Assembly: GCA_045649545.1 (NCBI GenBank)
Contig: JAZRQE010000001.1
Location: forward strand, 1 to 5,711
Source: UMGS172 sp045649545
GTDB lineage: Bacteria > Bacillota > Clostridia > Oscillospirales > Acutalibacteraceae
Length of the DNA stretch: 5,711 bases
Direction of reading: 5' to 3'
The position numbers and the translations under genes are program-made. Below are positions 1-5,711 of the stretch, piece by piece. Under the pieces are notes generated by a model. That model did not search any database. It saw only the letters and a program-made list of their open reading frames with translations, and was not told the origin of the DNA. How positions within the stretch are numbered: the first letter of the stretch is position 1; each line of letters begins with the position of its first letter.

Positions 1-621
1 AATGTGGCGAGAGGCTAATTCTTTACGGATATCGTTGACCGAAATACCGTTTTCGACCATAAGTACCATAATGTGATATGCTAAATCGGCAATTTCATAA
101 ACTGTTTCCTTTTTATCGTTATCCTTTGCGGCAATGATAACTTCGGTACATTCCTCACCGACTTTTTTTAGAATTTTATCCAAGCCTTTTGAGAAAAGGT
201 AGGTTGTATATGAATTTTCCGGCATATCGGTTTTGCGACCAACTAAAAGCTCATAAAGGCCGTCTAACGAGAATTCCGATTTGTCTTCAGCCTGCCAAAC
301 GGTTTCGTTAAAGCAAGAGTCGGTACCCTTATGGCAAGCGGGGCCGTCTTTTTCGACTGTGACGGTCAAGGCATCGCGGTCACAGTCAGCAGTGATTGAT
401 ACAATGTGCTGGTAATTTCCGCTTGTTTCACCCTTTAACCATAGTTCCTGACGGCTGCGGCTGTAAAAACAGGTCAAGCCCTTTTCCATAGAGATTTTAA
501 GGCTTTCCTTATTCATATAAGCCAAGGTCAGCACCTTTTTTGTGTAGGTGTCAACCACGATTGCGGGGATAAGACCCTTTTCGTCAAACTTCAATTGATT
601 TATATCAAAATTTACTTCCAT
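1..621 (-). CDS. hisIE: HisIE, bifunctional phosphoribosyl-AMP cyclohydrolase / phosphoribosyl-ATP pyrophosphatase (3' end cut by window edge)
   Basis: This fused enzyme does steps 2 and 3 of histidine synthesis: the HisE part hydrolyses phosphoribosyl-ATP to phosphoribosyl-AMP, and the HisI part opens the adenine ring to give ProFAR. I translated 207 codons with no stop before the window edge; fused HisIE proteins are usually about 200-215 residues, so only a few residues should be missing. The HisI domain (about 1-107) shows SRSRQELWLKGETSG (54-68), the metal-binding DCDRD (79-83) and the ACH and SCF cysteine motifs (C96, C103), which with C80 are the family's zinc ligands. The HisE domain (about 115-207) has the MazG-like helices with GEE (155-157), E160 and E176/D179, the expected Mg-nucleotide ligands. 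The start ATG (621-619) lies 2 nt after the hisF stop, with the Shine-Dalgarno GAGGAAA at 627-633 inside the end of hisF. It is the last gene of the operon visible here; what follows is outside the window. Confidence 0.96.
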   Translation of the reverse strand, partial: MEVNFDINQLKFDEKGLIPAIVVDTYTKKVLTLAYMNKESLKISMEKGLTCFYSRSRQELWLKGETSGNYQHIVSITADCDRDALTVTVEKDGPACHKGTDSCFNETVWQAEDKSEFSLDGLYELLVGRKTDMPENSYTTYLFSKGLDKILKKVGEECTEVIIAAKDNDKKETVYEIADLAYHIMVLMVENGISVNDIRKELASRHI

Positions 622-623
622 TT

Positions 624-1382
624 TTATTTCCTCACTGTAATATTGTTGTTTGCAAGTGTTTCTTTAAGGTCGCTGATTTTTACTTCGCCGAAGTGGAAAA
701 TCGAAGCGGCAAGTCCTGCTGATACTCTGGGGACACTGTTAAAAAGCTCGGTAAAGTGGTCGATGTTTCCTGCACCGCCGGAGGCGATAACCGGCACCTT
801 TACGGCGTTGCAAACGGCTTCGAGCATTTCTAAATCAAAGCCTTGCTTTACGCCGTCGGTGTCGATTGAGTTTACAACAACCTCACCCGCACCGTTTCCT
901 ACGCAACGTTTAATCCATTCAATTGCGTCCATACCGGTATTTTCGCGTCCGCCTTTTGAAAATACGGTGAATTTGCCGTCAACTCTTTTTATGTCAGCCG
1001 ACAAAACAACACATTGGTCGCCGTATTTTTTTGCAGCGGCTTCGATTAAATCGGGATTTTTTATTGCACCTGAATTTACGCTGACCTTATCGGCACCGCA
1101 TTTTAAAACGCGGTCAAAGTCGTCCAAAGTGTTTATTCCGCCACCTACGGTCAGAGGAATAAAGATTTTAGAGGCAACCTCGGTCAAAATCTCGGTAAAT
1201 AGTTGTCTGCCTTCAAAAGAGGCGGTAATATCATAAAAAACCAACTCGTCAGCACCGTTGTCACTGTAATATTTAGCCAAACTAACGGGGTCGTTGACAT
1301 CATTAAGACCTTCAAAATTTACACCCTTAACAACTCTGCCGTTTTTAACGTCGAGGCAGGGGATAATACGTTTTGTAATCAT
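624..1382 (-). CDS. hisF: HisF, imidazole glycerol phosphate synthase cyclase subunit
   Basis: HisF is the TIM-barrel cyclase of IGP synthase. It uses ammonia delivered by HisH to convert PRFAR into imidazole-glycerol phosphate and AICAR in the cytoplasm. The 252-residue length is normal. The N-terminus KRIIPCLDVKNGRVVKG (4-20) is diagnostic and carries catalytic D11; the second catalytic aspartate is D130 in SADIKRVDG (128-136). Phosphate-binding loops are visible at GGGIN (80-84), VNSGA (102-106), D176-G177 and ASGGAG (200-205), and the C-terminal AASIFHFGE (225-233) is typical. R5, E46, K99 and E167, the charged ring known from Thermotoga HisF as the gate of the ammonia channel, are all present at the same numbers. 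Loop 6 reads IDTDGVKQGFD rather than the commoner DRDGTKxGYD form. The start ATG overlaps the hisA stop as ATGA, with Shine-Dalgarno GAGGTGG at 1387-1393. Identification is secure; the homologue HisA is the neighbouring, distinct gene. Confidence 0.98.
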   Translation of the reverse strand: MITKRIIPCLDVKNGRVVKGVNFEGLNDVNDPVSLAKYYSDNGADELVFYDITASFEGRQLFTEILTEVASKIFIPLTVGGGINTLDDFDRVLKCGADKVSVNSGAIKNPDLIEAAAKKYGDQCVVLSADIKRVDGKFTVFSKGGRENTGMDAIEWIKRCVGNGAGEVVVNSIDTDGVKQGFDLEMLEAVCNAVKVPVIASGGAGNIDHFTELFNSVPRVSAGLAASIFHFGEVKISDLKETLANNNITVRK

Positions 1383-2092
1383 TTTGCCACCTCGATTGCT
1401 TCTGTTAAGTCAATAGCACCGGTGTAATAAGCCTTGCCTATAATTGCACCGTAAATATCCATTTTGCGTAACTCTTTTACGTCTTCAAGGCTTGAAACAC
1501 CGCCCGAAGCCGTAATTTTAACCGAGAATTTTTGTGATAACTCGCGATAAAGCGTCAGGTTAGTGCCTTTCATTGCACCGTCTTTTGAAATGTCGGTGCA
1601 GATGATGTTGCTAACACCCAAAGCCTGCATTTTTTCGACAAATTCATAGCCGGTGTACTGTGATTTTTCAAGCCAGCCTTTAATAGCAACAAAGCCGTCT
1701 TTGATATCAACACCGACGGCAATTTTGTCACCGTATTTTGCTACTGCCGACTTTAAAAAAGCTTCGTCGGTCACGGCGGCAGTGCCCAAAATAACACGGC
1801 TGACACCAACGGAAAGATATTTTTCAACAGTTTCAATATCACGGATGCCACCGCCGATTTCGGAGAATAGGTCGGCAGTTTCGCAAATCTTTTTAACCGT
1901 TTCAAGATTAGGTGTGCCGCCTTGTTTTGCACCCTCAAGGTCAACCAGATGAATGTGGGTAGCACCTTTTTCCTTAAAATCAAGTGCTACGGCTGACGGG
2001 TCATCGTTATAAACCGTCATTTGGTTGTAATCGCCCTTAAAAAGACGAACAGCCTTGCCACCTATAAGGTCAATTGCGGGAAAGATAATCAT
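1379..2092 (-). CDS. hisA: HisA, ProFAR isomerase (phosphoribosylformimino-AICAR-phosphate isomerase)
   Basis: HisA catalyses the Amadori isomerisation of ProFAR to PRFAR, the substrate of the HisH-HisF complex encoded on either side of it. The 237 residues match the family's usual 235-250. It is a TIM barrel starting MIIFPAIDLIGGKAVRL (1-17), where D8 is the catalytic base. The second catalytic aspartate is D129 in VGVDIKDG (126-133). Phosphate loops are seen at GGGIR (80-84), LGTAAV (102-107), ASGGVSS (195-201) and IIGKAYYTG (217-225). TDISKDGAMKGTN (166-178) is the HisA form of loop 6 and separates it from HisF; W140 in KGW is also HisA-like. The start is well supported: GAGGAGG at 2100-2106 is the strongest Shine-Dalgarno in the window and sits inside the last codons of hisH. 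The start ATG and the hisH stop overlap as ATGA, which suggests translational coupling. Nothing points to the dual-function PriA variant of actinobacteria, though that cannot be ruled out by eye. Confidence 0.98.
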   Translation of the reverse strand: MIIFPAIDLIGGKAVRLFKGDYNQMTVYNDDPSAVALDFKEKGATHIHLVDLEGAKQGGTPNLETVKKICETADLFSEIGGGIRDIETVEKYLSVGVSRVILGTAAVTDEAFLKSAVAKYGDKIAVGVDIKDGFVAIKGWLEKSQYTGYEFVEKMQALGVSNIICTDISKDGAMKGTNLTLYRELSQKFSVKITASGGVSSLEDVKELRKMDIYGAIIGKAYYTGAIDLTEAIEVAK

Positions 2093-2706
2093 TTTTTACC
2101 CTCCTCACAAAATGCTTTTAAAATTTTAAGTCCAACCTCACCGCTTTTTTCGGGGTGGAACTGGCAACCGAAAACATTGTGTGACTGCACAGCGGCGGTG
2201 ATATTAATACCGTATTCAGCCGAGGCGATAAGTGAGTCTTCGCATTCGTCGGCAAAATAGGAGTGGACAAAGTATACGCAGTCACCTTCGGTTATATACT
2301 TAAAAAGGGGAGAGGTTTTGTGGAATTTCAAAGCATTCCAACCCATGTGCGGTATATCTAATGTGTCAGGGATTCTGCCCTTCATTCCGATGACTTTGCC
2401 CTTAATAAGACCTAAGCCTTTATGTACGCCATACTCGTGACTTTCATCGAAAAGCATCTGCATACCAAGGCAGATACCCATAAGAGGTACGCCCATATTT
2501 GCTTGCTCGATAATAACTTTATCAAGCCCTGATTCACGTAATTTTTTTGCGGCATCCTCGAACGCACCGACCCCGGGGAGAATAATACGGTCGGCTTGTT
2601 TTATTACATCCGGGTCACCGGTAACCGTAACCTCGGTACCGAGTGCCTTCAAAGAGGAACAGAGCGAGAAAAGATTTCCCACTCCGTAATCAACTACTGC
2701 TGTCAT
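2089..2706 (-). CDS. hisH: HisH, imidazole glycerol phosphate synthase glutaminase subunit
   Basis: HisH is a class I (triad) glutamine amidotransferase that hydrolyses glutamine and passes ammonia through the HisF barrel to make imidazole-glycerol phosphate. The 205-residue length is normal. The N-terminus has VVDYGVGNLFS (4-14), the HisH signature, followed by the oxyanion-side LPGVGAFEDA (43-52). The nucleophile is C79 in GICLGMQ (77-83). The other triad members are H184 and E186 in FHPEKSG (183-189). HMGWN (120-124) and YFVHSYF (145-151) are further HisH-specific blocks that argue against TrpG, PabA or GuaA. The start ATG follows directly on the hisB stop (TAAATG) with no spacer. Its Shine-Dalgarno, AAGGGTG at 2715-2721, is the poorest match in the operon, so reinitiation after hisB may help. 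The gene is separated from its partner hisF by hisA, a common bacterial order. Confidence 0.98.
   Translation of the reverse strand: MTAVVDYGVGNLFSLCSSLKALGTEVTVTGDPDVIKQADRIILPGVGAFEDAAKKLRESGLDKVIIEQANMGVPLMGICLGMQMLFDESHEYGVHKGLGLIKGKVIGMKGRIPDTLDIPHMGWNALKFHKTSPLFKYITEGDCVYFVHSYFADECEDSLIASAEYGINITAAVQSHNVFGCQFHPEKSGEVGLKILKAFCEEGKK
2100..2106 (-). promoter_or_regulatory. Strong hisA ribosome binding site embedded in the end of hisH
   Basis: GAGGAGG on the minus strand is a near-perfect anti-16S match, 7 nt before the hisA ATG. It is also read as the Glu-Glu codons of the HisH C-terminus, so one stretch serves both coding and initiation. Confidence 0.8.
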
Positions 2707-3294
2707 TTATAAAACACCCTTTGTGGACGGAATTTCGTCCTTGAATTCCTCGTCAATTTTTACAGCGGCACGCAAAGACCTTGCGACCGATTTAAAAGCA
2801 CCCTCTAAAATGTGGTGTGTATTGGTGCCGTCAAGTTGTTTTATGTGTAAGGTCAACTCTGCCTGACGGCAAAAGGCAAAGAAAAATTCTTCTACCAATT
2901 CGGTGTCAAAGTCGCCAACCTTTTCGGTAAGACCCTCAAAACTGCATTTTAAGTAACTGCGACCCGAAATATCAACAGCCGTCATAATAAGAGCCTCGTC
3001 CATAGGCAAAATACAACTGCCGTAGCGGACAATGCCTTTTTTATCTTTCAAAGCATCACGGAAGGCCTGTCCTAACACAATACCGATATCCTCGGCAGTG
3101 TGGTGGAAATCAACCTCAGTGTCACCGACACATTTTACTTTGAGGTCAAAACGTGCGTGACGGGAGAATAAAGTTAACATATGGTCTAAAAATCCGCAAC
3201 CAGTTTTAACGGTGGACTTACCTGAACCGTCAATATTCAAATTTAAAGTAATATCGGTTTCATTGGTTTTGCGAGAAATCATAGATGTTCTCAT
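2707..3294 (-). CDS. hisB: HisB, imidazoleglycerol-phosphate dehydratase (monofunctional)
   Basis: This enzyme removes water from imidazole-glycerol phosphate to give imidazole-acetol phosphate, using a di-manganese centre formed between subunits of a 24-mer. The 195 residues are the dehydratase alone: there is no N-terminal HAD phosphatase domain as in the E. coli bifunctional HisB. The protein is an internal duplication, and both metal-binding halves are visible: HHTAEDIG (64-71; H64, H65, E68) and HHILEGAFKS (160-169; H160, H161, E164). Other family blocks are ISRKTNETDI (6-15, with E12), GCGFLDHML (32-40), GSCILPMDEAL (92-102) and the C-terminal IPSTKGVL (188-195). The start MRTSMISRKT is typical. 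It overlaps the hisC stop as ATGA and has a strong Shine-Dalgarno, GGAGGG, at 3301-3306 inside the end of hisC. A separate histidinol-phosphate phosphatase must be encoded elsewhere. Confidence 0.98.
   Translation of the reverse strand: MRTSMISRKTNETDITLNLNIDGSGKSTVKTGCGFLDHMLTLFSRHARFDLKVKCVGDTEVDFHHTAEDIGIVLGQAFRDALKDKKGIVRYGSCILPMDEALIMTAVDISGRSYLKCSFEGLTEKVGDFDTELVEEFFFAFCRQAELTLHIKQLDGTNTHHILEGAFKSVARSLRAAVKIDEEFKDEIPSTKGVL
2715..2721 (-). promoter_or_regulatory. Weak hisH ribosome binding site in the end of hisB
   Basis: AAGGGTG lies 8 nt before the hisH ATG, within the hisB codons for Lys-Gly-Val. It matches the Shine-Dalgarno consensus less well than the other sites in this operon. 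The hisB stop directly abuts the hisH start, so terminating ribosomes could reinitiate. Confidence 0.55.
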
Positions 3295-4352
3295 AATTTT
3301 CCCTCCAATATTTCAGTGGTAACTTCAATAAATTTTTCCATTTCCGATTTTGAACCTATGGTGATTCGGTTGAAGTCTTTGATTTTTTCTTTGCTAAAAT
3401 GGCGAACTAAAATGCCGTTGGCTTTGAGTTTTAAATATAACTCCTCGCCGCCGATTTTGTCGCTTTTTGCGAACACAAAGTTTGCCTTTGACGGCAAAAC
3501 GAAAAAGCCTAATTTTTCGAGTTCCTTTGTCGTGTATTCGCGGTTTTCAATGATTTTTTTGCAGTTATCCATATAATAACCGTTGTCTTTTACTGCGGCA
3601 GTGCCTGCAACAAGTGTCAAGCGGTTGATATTATACGGGTTGGTCGAGTACTTAATACGTTCTAAATCGGCTATTAATTCTTGGTCGGCAATGGCAAATC
3701 CAAGTCTTGCACCTGCCATACTGCGAGATTTTGAAAAAGTACCGACTGTGAGCAGGTTTTTGTACTTCTTTGTCAGTTTGTATGAAGATTCACCGCCAAA
3801 GTCAATATATGCCTCGTCAATCAACACAACGCTGTCGGGATTGGCTTTTAAAATTGCCTCAATTTGCTCGACGTTCAAAATAAGTCCTGTCGGTGCGTTG
3901 GGGTTGGCAATTACAATCAACTTGCCGTTGGCGTTGTAATCGTTAATGTCAATCGAAAAATCTTCTTTTAAGGGGATTGCAGTGTACTGAGTATTGTGTA
4001 ACTCTGCAAAAACCTTATAAAAGCCGTAACTGATTTCGGGGAAAACGACACCCTTTTCACCGAACGCCATAAAACTGAAGTTGAGTATATCGTCCGAGCC
4101 GTTGGAAAGGTAAACGTTCTGTGGTGTTACCTCGTAAAGCTCTGCTAAAGCAGTTTTAAGTGCTTTACATTCGGGGTCAGAATAAAGACGCAAATCTCTT
4201 ACTTCGTCAGCGTTAACTGCTTTTACCACTGCATCGCTTGGCGGGAAAGGGGATTCATTGGTATTAAGTTTTATGTATTGCTTGTCCCTCGGCTGCTCGC
4301 CGGGGGTGTAAACCTCTAAGGAAGTATACTGCGATTTTAAAAATCTACTCAT
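3291..4352 (-). CDS. hisC: HisC, histidinol-phosphate aminotransferase
   Basis: HisC is a fold-type I, PLP-dependent aminotransferase (class I/II family) that transfers an amino group from glutamate to imidazole-acetol phosphate, giving histidinol phosphate. The 353 residues match the family's usual 340-370. Motifs in order are LNTNESPFPP (29-38), SNGSDD (83-88) for cofactor phosphate contact, NPNAPTG (150-156), DEAYIDF (179-185) in which D179 pairs with the pyridine nitrogen and Y182 contacts PLP, and TFSKSRSMAGARLGF (205-219) with the Schiff-base lysine K208 and R217. The C-terminal R329-ITIGS (329-334) holds the substrate-carboxylate arginine. Related aromatic or cobalamin-pathway (CobD) aminotransferases share this fold, but position between hisD and hisB makes the histidine role close to certain. 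The start ATG overlaps the hisD stop as ATGA, with Shine-Dalgarno GAGGATG at 4357-4363. Confidence 0.97.
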   Translation of the reverse strand: MSRFLKSQYTSLEVYTPGEQPRDKQYIKLNTNESPFPPSDAVVKAVNADEVRDLRLYSDPECKALKTALAELYEVTPQNVYLSNGSDDILNFSFMAFGEKGVVFPEISYGFYKVFAELHNTQYTAIPLKEDFSIDINDYNANGKLIVIANPNAPTGLILNVEQIEAILKANPDSVVLIDEAYIDFGGESSYKLTKKYKNLLTVGTFSKSRSMAGARLGFAIADQELIADLERIKYSTNPYNINRLTLVAGTAAVKDNGYYMDNCKKIIENREYTTKELEKLGFFVLPSKANFVFAKSDKIGGEELYLKLKANGILVRHFSKEKIKDFNRITIGSKSEMEKFIEVTTEILEGKL

Positions 4353-5629
4353 TTTTCATCCTCAAAACGAATGGTAGCACTCTTTGCGTGGGCGGTCAAA
4401 CCCTCTTTTTCAGCAAAGAAAGCAACGTCGTCAAAAACCTTACCCAAAGCATCACGGGTATAGTAGGTGTATTGTGTTTTCTTTACAAAATCGTCAACCG
4501 ACAAAGGACTTGAAAATCTTGCGGTACCGCTTGTGGGTAAAGTGTGGTTAGGGCCTGCGTAGTAGTCACCCAAAGCCTCAGGGCAATATTTACCCATAAA
4601 GATACTGCCGGCGTGTTTTACCTTGTCGAGGTAATCAAAAGGGTTGTCCATACATAATTCTAAATGCTCGGGTGCGATTTCATTGGCAATATCAATTGCC
4701 TTAATTAAATCGTCAGCAACAATGATTTTACCGTTGTTGTCAATTGAAGTCCTTGCAATTTCCGCACGAAGTAATTGCGGAATCTGACGTTCTAATGCAT
4801 CGCTGACTGCTGTTGCCAAATCCATACTGTCGCAAACCAAAACGGCACTTGCCATTTTGTCGTGCTCGGCTTGAGAAAGCAAATCTGCGGCAACAAATTC
4901 GGGGTTGCAGGTACTGTCTGCAACAACCAAAATTTCACTCGGACCTGCAATCATATCAATCGAAACTAACCCAAAAACCTGACGCTTGGCTTCGGCAACA
5001 AAGGCGTTACCGGGGCCTACGATTTTGTCAACTTTAGGGATGGTTTCAGTGCCATAGCTTAAAGCGGCAACAGCCTGTGCACCGCCGACTTTAAAAATGC
5101 GGTCAACGCCTGCAATTTTAGCGGCTGCTAAAATAACGGGATTAACCTTACCGTCGGCCGACGGGGGTGTGGTGATGCAAATTTCCTTACAGCCTGCAAT
5201 TTTGGCAGGGATACTGTCCATTAAAACGGTAGAGGGGTAGGCCGCTGTACCGCCCGGCACATAAAGACCGACCTTTTCAATAGGGGTTACCTTTTGTCCG
5301 GTCACAATGCCGTCTTGTTCAGAAATAATAAAGCTGTTTCTTACTTGTTTTGAATGGAAATTGCGGATGTTTTCGGCAGCTTTTCTGATAATTTCCAAAA
5401 ACTTCGGCTCAACCGAATTGAATGCCTCGTCAATTTCCTTTTCGGTTACTTCCAAAGAAGAAAGTTTTGCTTTATCAAATTTTTCACAGTATTCGAATAA
5501 CGCTTTATCACCGTTAAGCTTGACGTTTTCAATTATTTCGGTAACAATGCCTGAAACGTCGGTTGCGGCGGTGCCGCGGGCGAAGATTTCGGAATTTTTG
5601 ACCTCGCCGTATTTTAAAATTTTAATCAT
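4349..5629 (-). CDS. hisD: HisD, histidinol dehydrogenase
   Basis: HisD carries out the last two steps, the NAD- and zinc-dependent oxidation of L-histidinol through histidinal to L-histidine. I place the start at 5629, giving 426 residues, within the family's usual 420-440. The frame stays open upstream to an ATG at 5665, but those 12 extra residues (MSVWDLKSRWKI) lie in the hisG coding sequence, resemble nothing in HisD and have no convincing ribosome site. The 5629 ATG has AGGTGG 6 nt upstream and yields a normal MIKILKYGE start. The nucleotide-binding region shows GLYVPGGTAAYPST (121-134) and VGGAQAVAAL (181-190). The family signature IDMIAGPSEILVVAD spans 224-238. By family alignment, the zinc ligands are Q253 and H256 (SQAEHD), D355 (GDYYAGPNH) and H414 (TAHAKSA), and the catalytic pair is E321-H322 (PEHLEL). 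The start overlaps hisG by 8 nt and the stop overlaps hisC by 4 nt. Confidence 0.97.
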   Translation of the reverse strand: MIKILKYGEVKNSEIFARGTAATDVSGIVTEIIENVKLNGDKALFEYCEKFDKAKLSSLEVTEKEIDEAFNSVEPKFLEIIRKAAENIRNFHSKQVRNSFIISEQDGIVTGQKVTPIEKVGLYVPGGTAAYPSTVLMDSIPAKIAGCKEICITTPPSADGKVNPVILAAAKIAGVDRIFKVGGAQAVAALSYGTETIPKVDKIVGPGNAFVAEAKRQVFGLVSIDMIAGPSEILVVADSTCNPEFVAADLLSQAEHDKMASAVLVCDSMDLATAVSDALERQIPQLLRAEIARTSIDNNGKIIVADDLIKAIDIANEIAPEHLELCMDNPFDYLDKVKHAGSIFMGKYCPEALGDYYAGPNHTLPTSGTARFSSPLSVDDFVKKTQYTYYTRDALGKVFDDVAFFAEKEGLTAHAKSATIRFEDEK

Positions 5630-5711
5630 TATTTTCCACCTGCTTTTTAAGTCCCAGACGGACATTCTCTATTTCTTCGGTTTTAAATTTATAACTCGAT
5701 TTATTGGCAAT
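5622..5711 (-). CDS. hisG: HisG, ATP phosphoribosyltransferase, C-terminal 29 residues only
   Basis: This is the last part of an open frame entering from the right edge and ending at TAA (5624-5622), 8 nt inside hisD. The visible 29 residues begin IANKSSYKFKTEEIENV. They resemble the end of the catalytic domain of short-form HisG, whose usual closing block is of the type R-L-(I/V)-A-N-(R/K)-x-S-Y-(K/R). HisG catalyses the committed step, joining ATP and PRPP into phosphoribosyl-ATP, and is the normal feedback-control point of the pathway. The reading frame, position immediately before hisD and overlap all fit the common hisG-hisD order. The evidence is short, so identity rests partly on context. 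Ending here without the roughly 75-100 residue ACT-like regulatory domain of long-form HisG suggests the short form, which needs a HisZ partner; no hisZ is visible in the window. Confidence 0.8.
   Translation of the reverse strand: MANKSSYKFKTEEIENVRLGLKKQVENND
5636..5641 (-). promoter_or_regulatory. hisD ribosome binding site that decides the start
   Basis: On the minus strand AGGTGG lies 6 nt before the ATG at 5629 and inside the last codons of hisG. This placement favours 5629 over the in-frame ATG at 5665 as the start of hisD. Confidence 0.8.

Noticed and set aside
595..1236. A 213-codon plus-strand open frame antisense to hisF
   Set aside because: It lies opposite a clear hisF, its translation is low-complexity with runs of Ser, Thr, Pro and Phe typical of an antisense shadow, and no family motif is visible.
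624..2092. hisF and hisA as a recent duplication or assembly repeat
   Set aside because: They are the ancient TIM-barrel paralogues found in nearly all histidine producers; they share only loop motifs and have distinct signatures.
1203..2260. Further short frames on both strands (plus 1203-1427, 1653-1952, 2021-2260; minus 1771-1983)
   Set aside because: All are embedded in hisF, hisA or hisH in other frames and lack any protein-family features.
3316..3939. Two plus-strand open frames (86 and 118 codons) antisense to hisC
   Set aside because: Both are opposite conserved HisC coding sequence, show no recognisable domain and have no convincing ribosome site; they are shadows of codon usage on the minus strand.
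4813..5037. A 74-codon plus-strand frame antisense to hisD
   Set aside because: It covers the strongly conserved HisD signature region on the opposite strand, and its Arg/Gln-rich translation looks like a shadow.
1..5711. Possibility of a mobile element, CRISPR array, RNA gene, T-box or terminator in the window
   Set aside because: Only 2 bases lie outside coding sequence, I saw no repeat arrays or terminal inverted repeats, and an operon leader or promoter would lie upstream of hisG, outside the window.

Overview
This window is a dense, entirely minus-strand stretch of a histidine biosynthesis operon. In the direction of transcription (right to left) the order is hisG (3' end only), hisD, hisC, hisB, hisH, hisA, hisF, hisIE (cut at the left edge just before its stop). 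Every protein was recognised from family motifs in its translation, and the expected catalytic residues are present in every complete gene.

The organism is probably a member of the Firmicutes, most likely class Clostridia (a gut Oscillospirales/Ruminococcaceae-like lineage is my guess). The reasons are moderately AT-rich DNA, purine-rich Shine-Dalgarno sequences before every start, a HisG tail that looks like the short form, a monofunctional HisB and a fused HisIE. This assignment is inference; no rRNA or other phylogenetic marker is present.

Layout: 5622-5711 is the end of hisG; 4349-5629 hisD; 3291-4352 hisC; 2707-3294 hisB; 2089-2706 hisH; 1379-2092 hisA; 624-1382 hisF; 1-621 hisIE. Junctions are extremely tight. 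Four are 4-nt ATGA overlaps (hisD/hisC, hisC/hisB, hisH/hisA, hisA/hisF), hisG/hisD overlaps by 8 nt, hisB/hisH abut with no spacer (TAAATG), and hisF/hisIE are 2 nt apart. The only bases outside a gene are 622-623, so there is no room for an internal terminator or a conventional intergenic promoter. The promoter, any leader or attenuator, and the start of hisG lie beyond the right edge.

Together the genes cover most of the route from PRPP and ATP to histidine. HisG makes phosphoribosyl-ATP; HisE and HisI (fused) hydrolyse it and open the ring; HisA isomerises ProFAR to PRFAR; HisH and HisF convert PRFAR to imidazole-glycerol phosphate plus AICAR; HisB dehydrates it; HisC transaminates; HisD oxidises histidinol to histidine. 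The one step not encoded here is histidinol-phosphate phosphatase. I found no sign of a novel system: this is an ordinary, well-preserved biosynthetic operon, and the findings below are modest.
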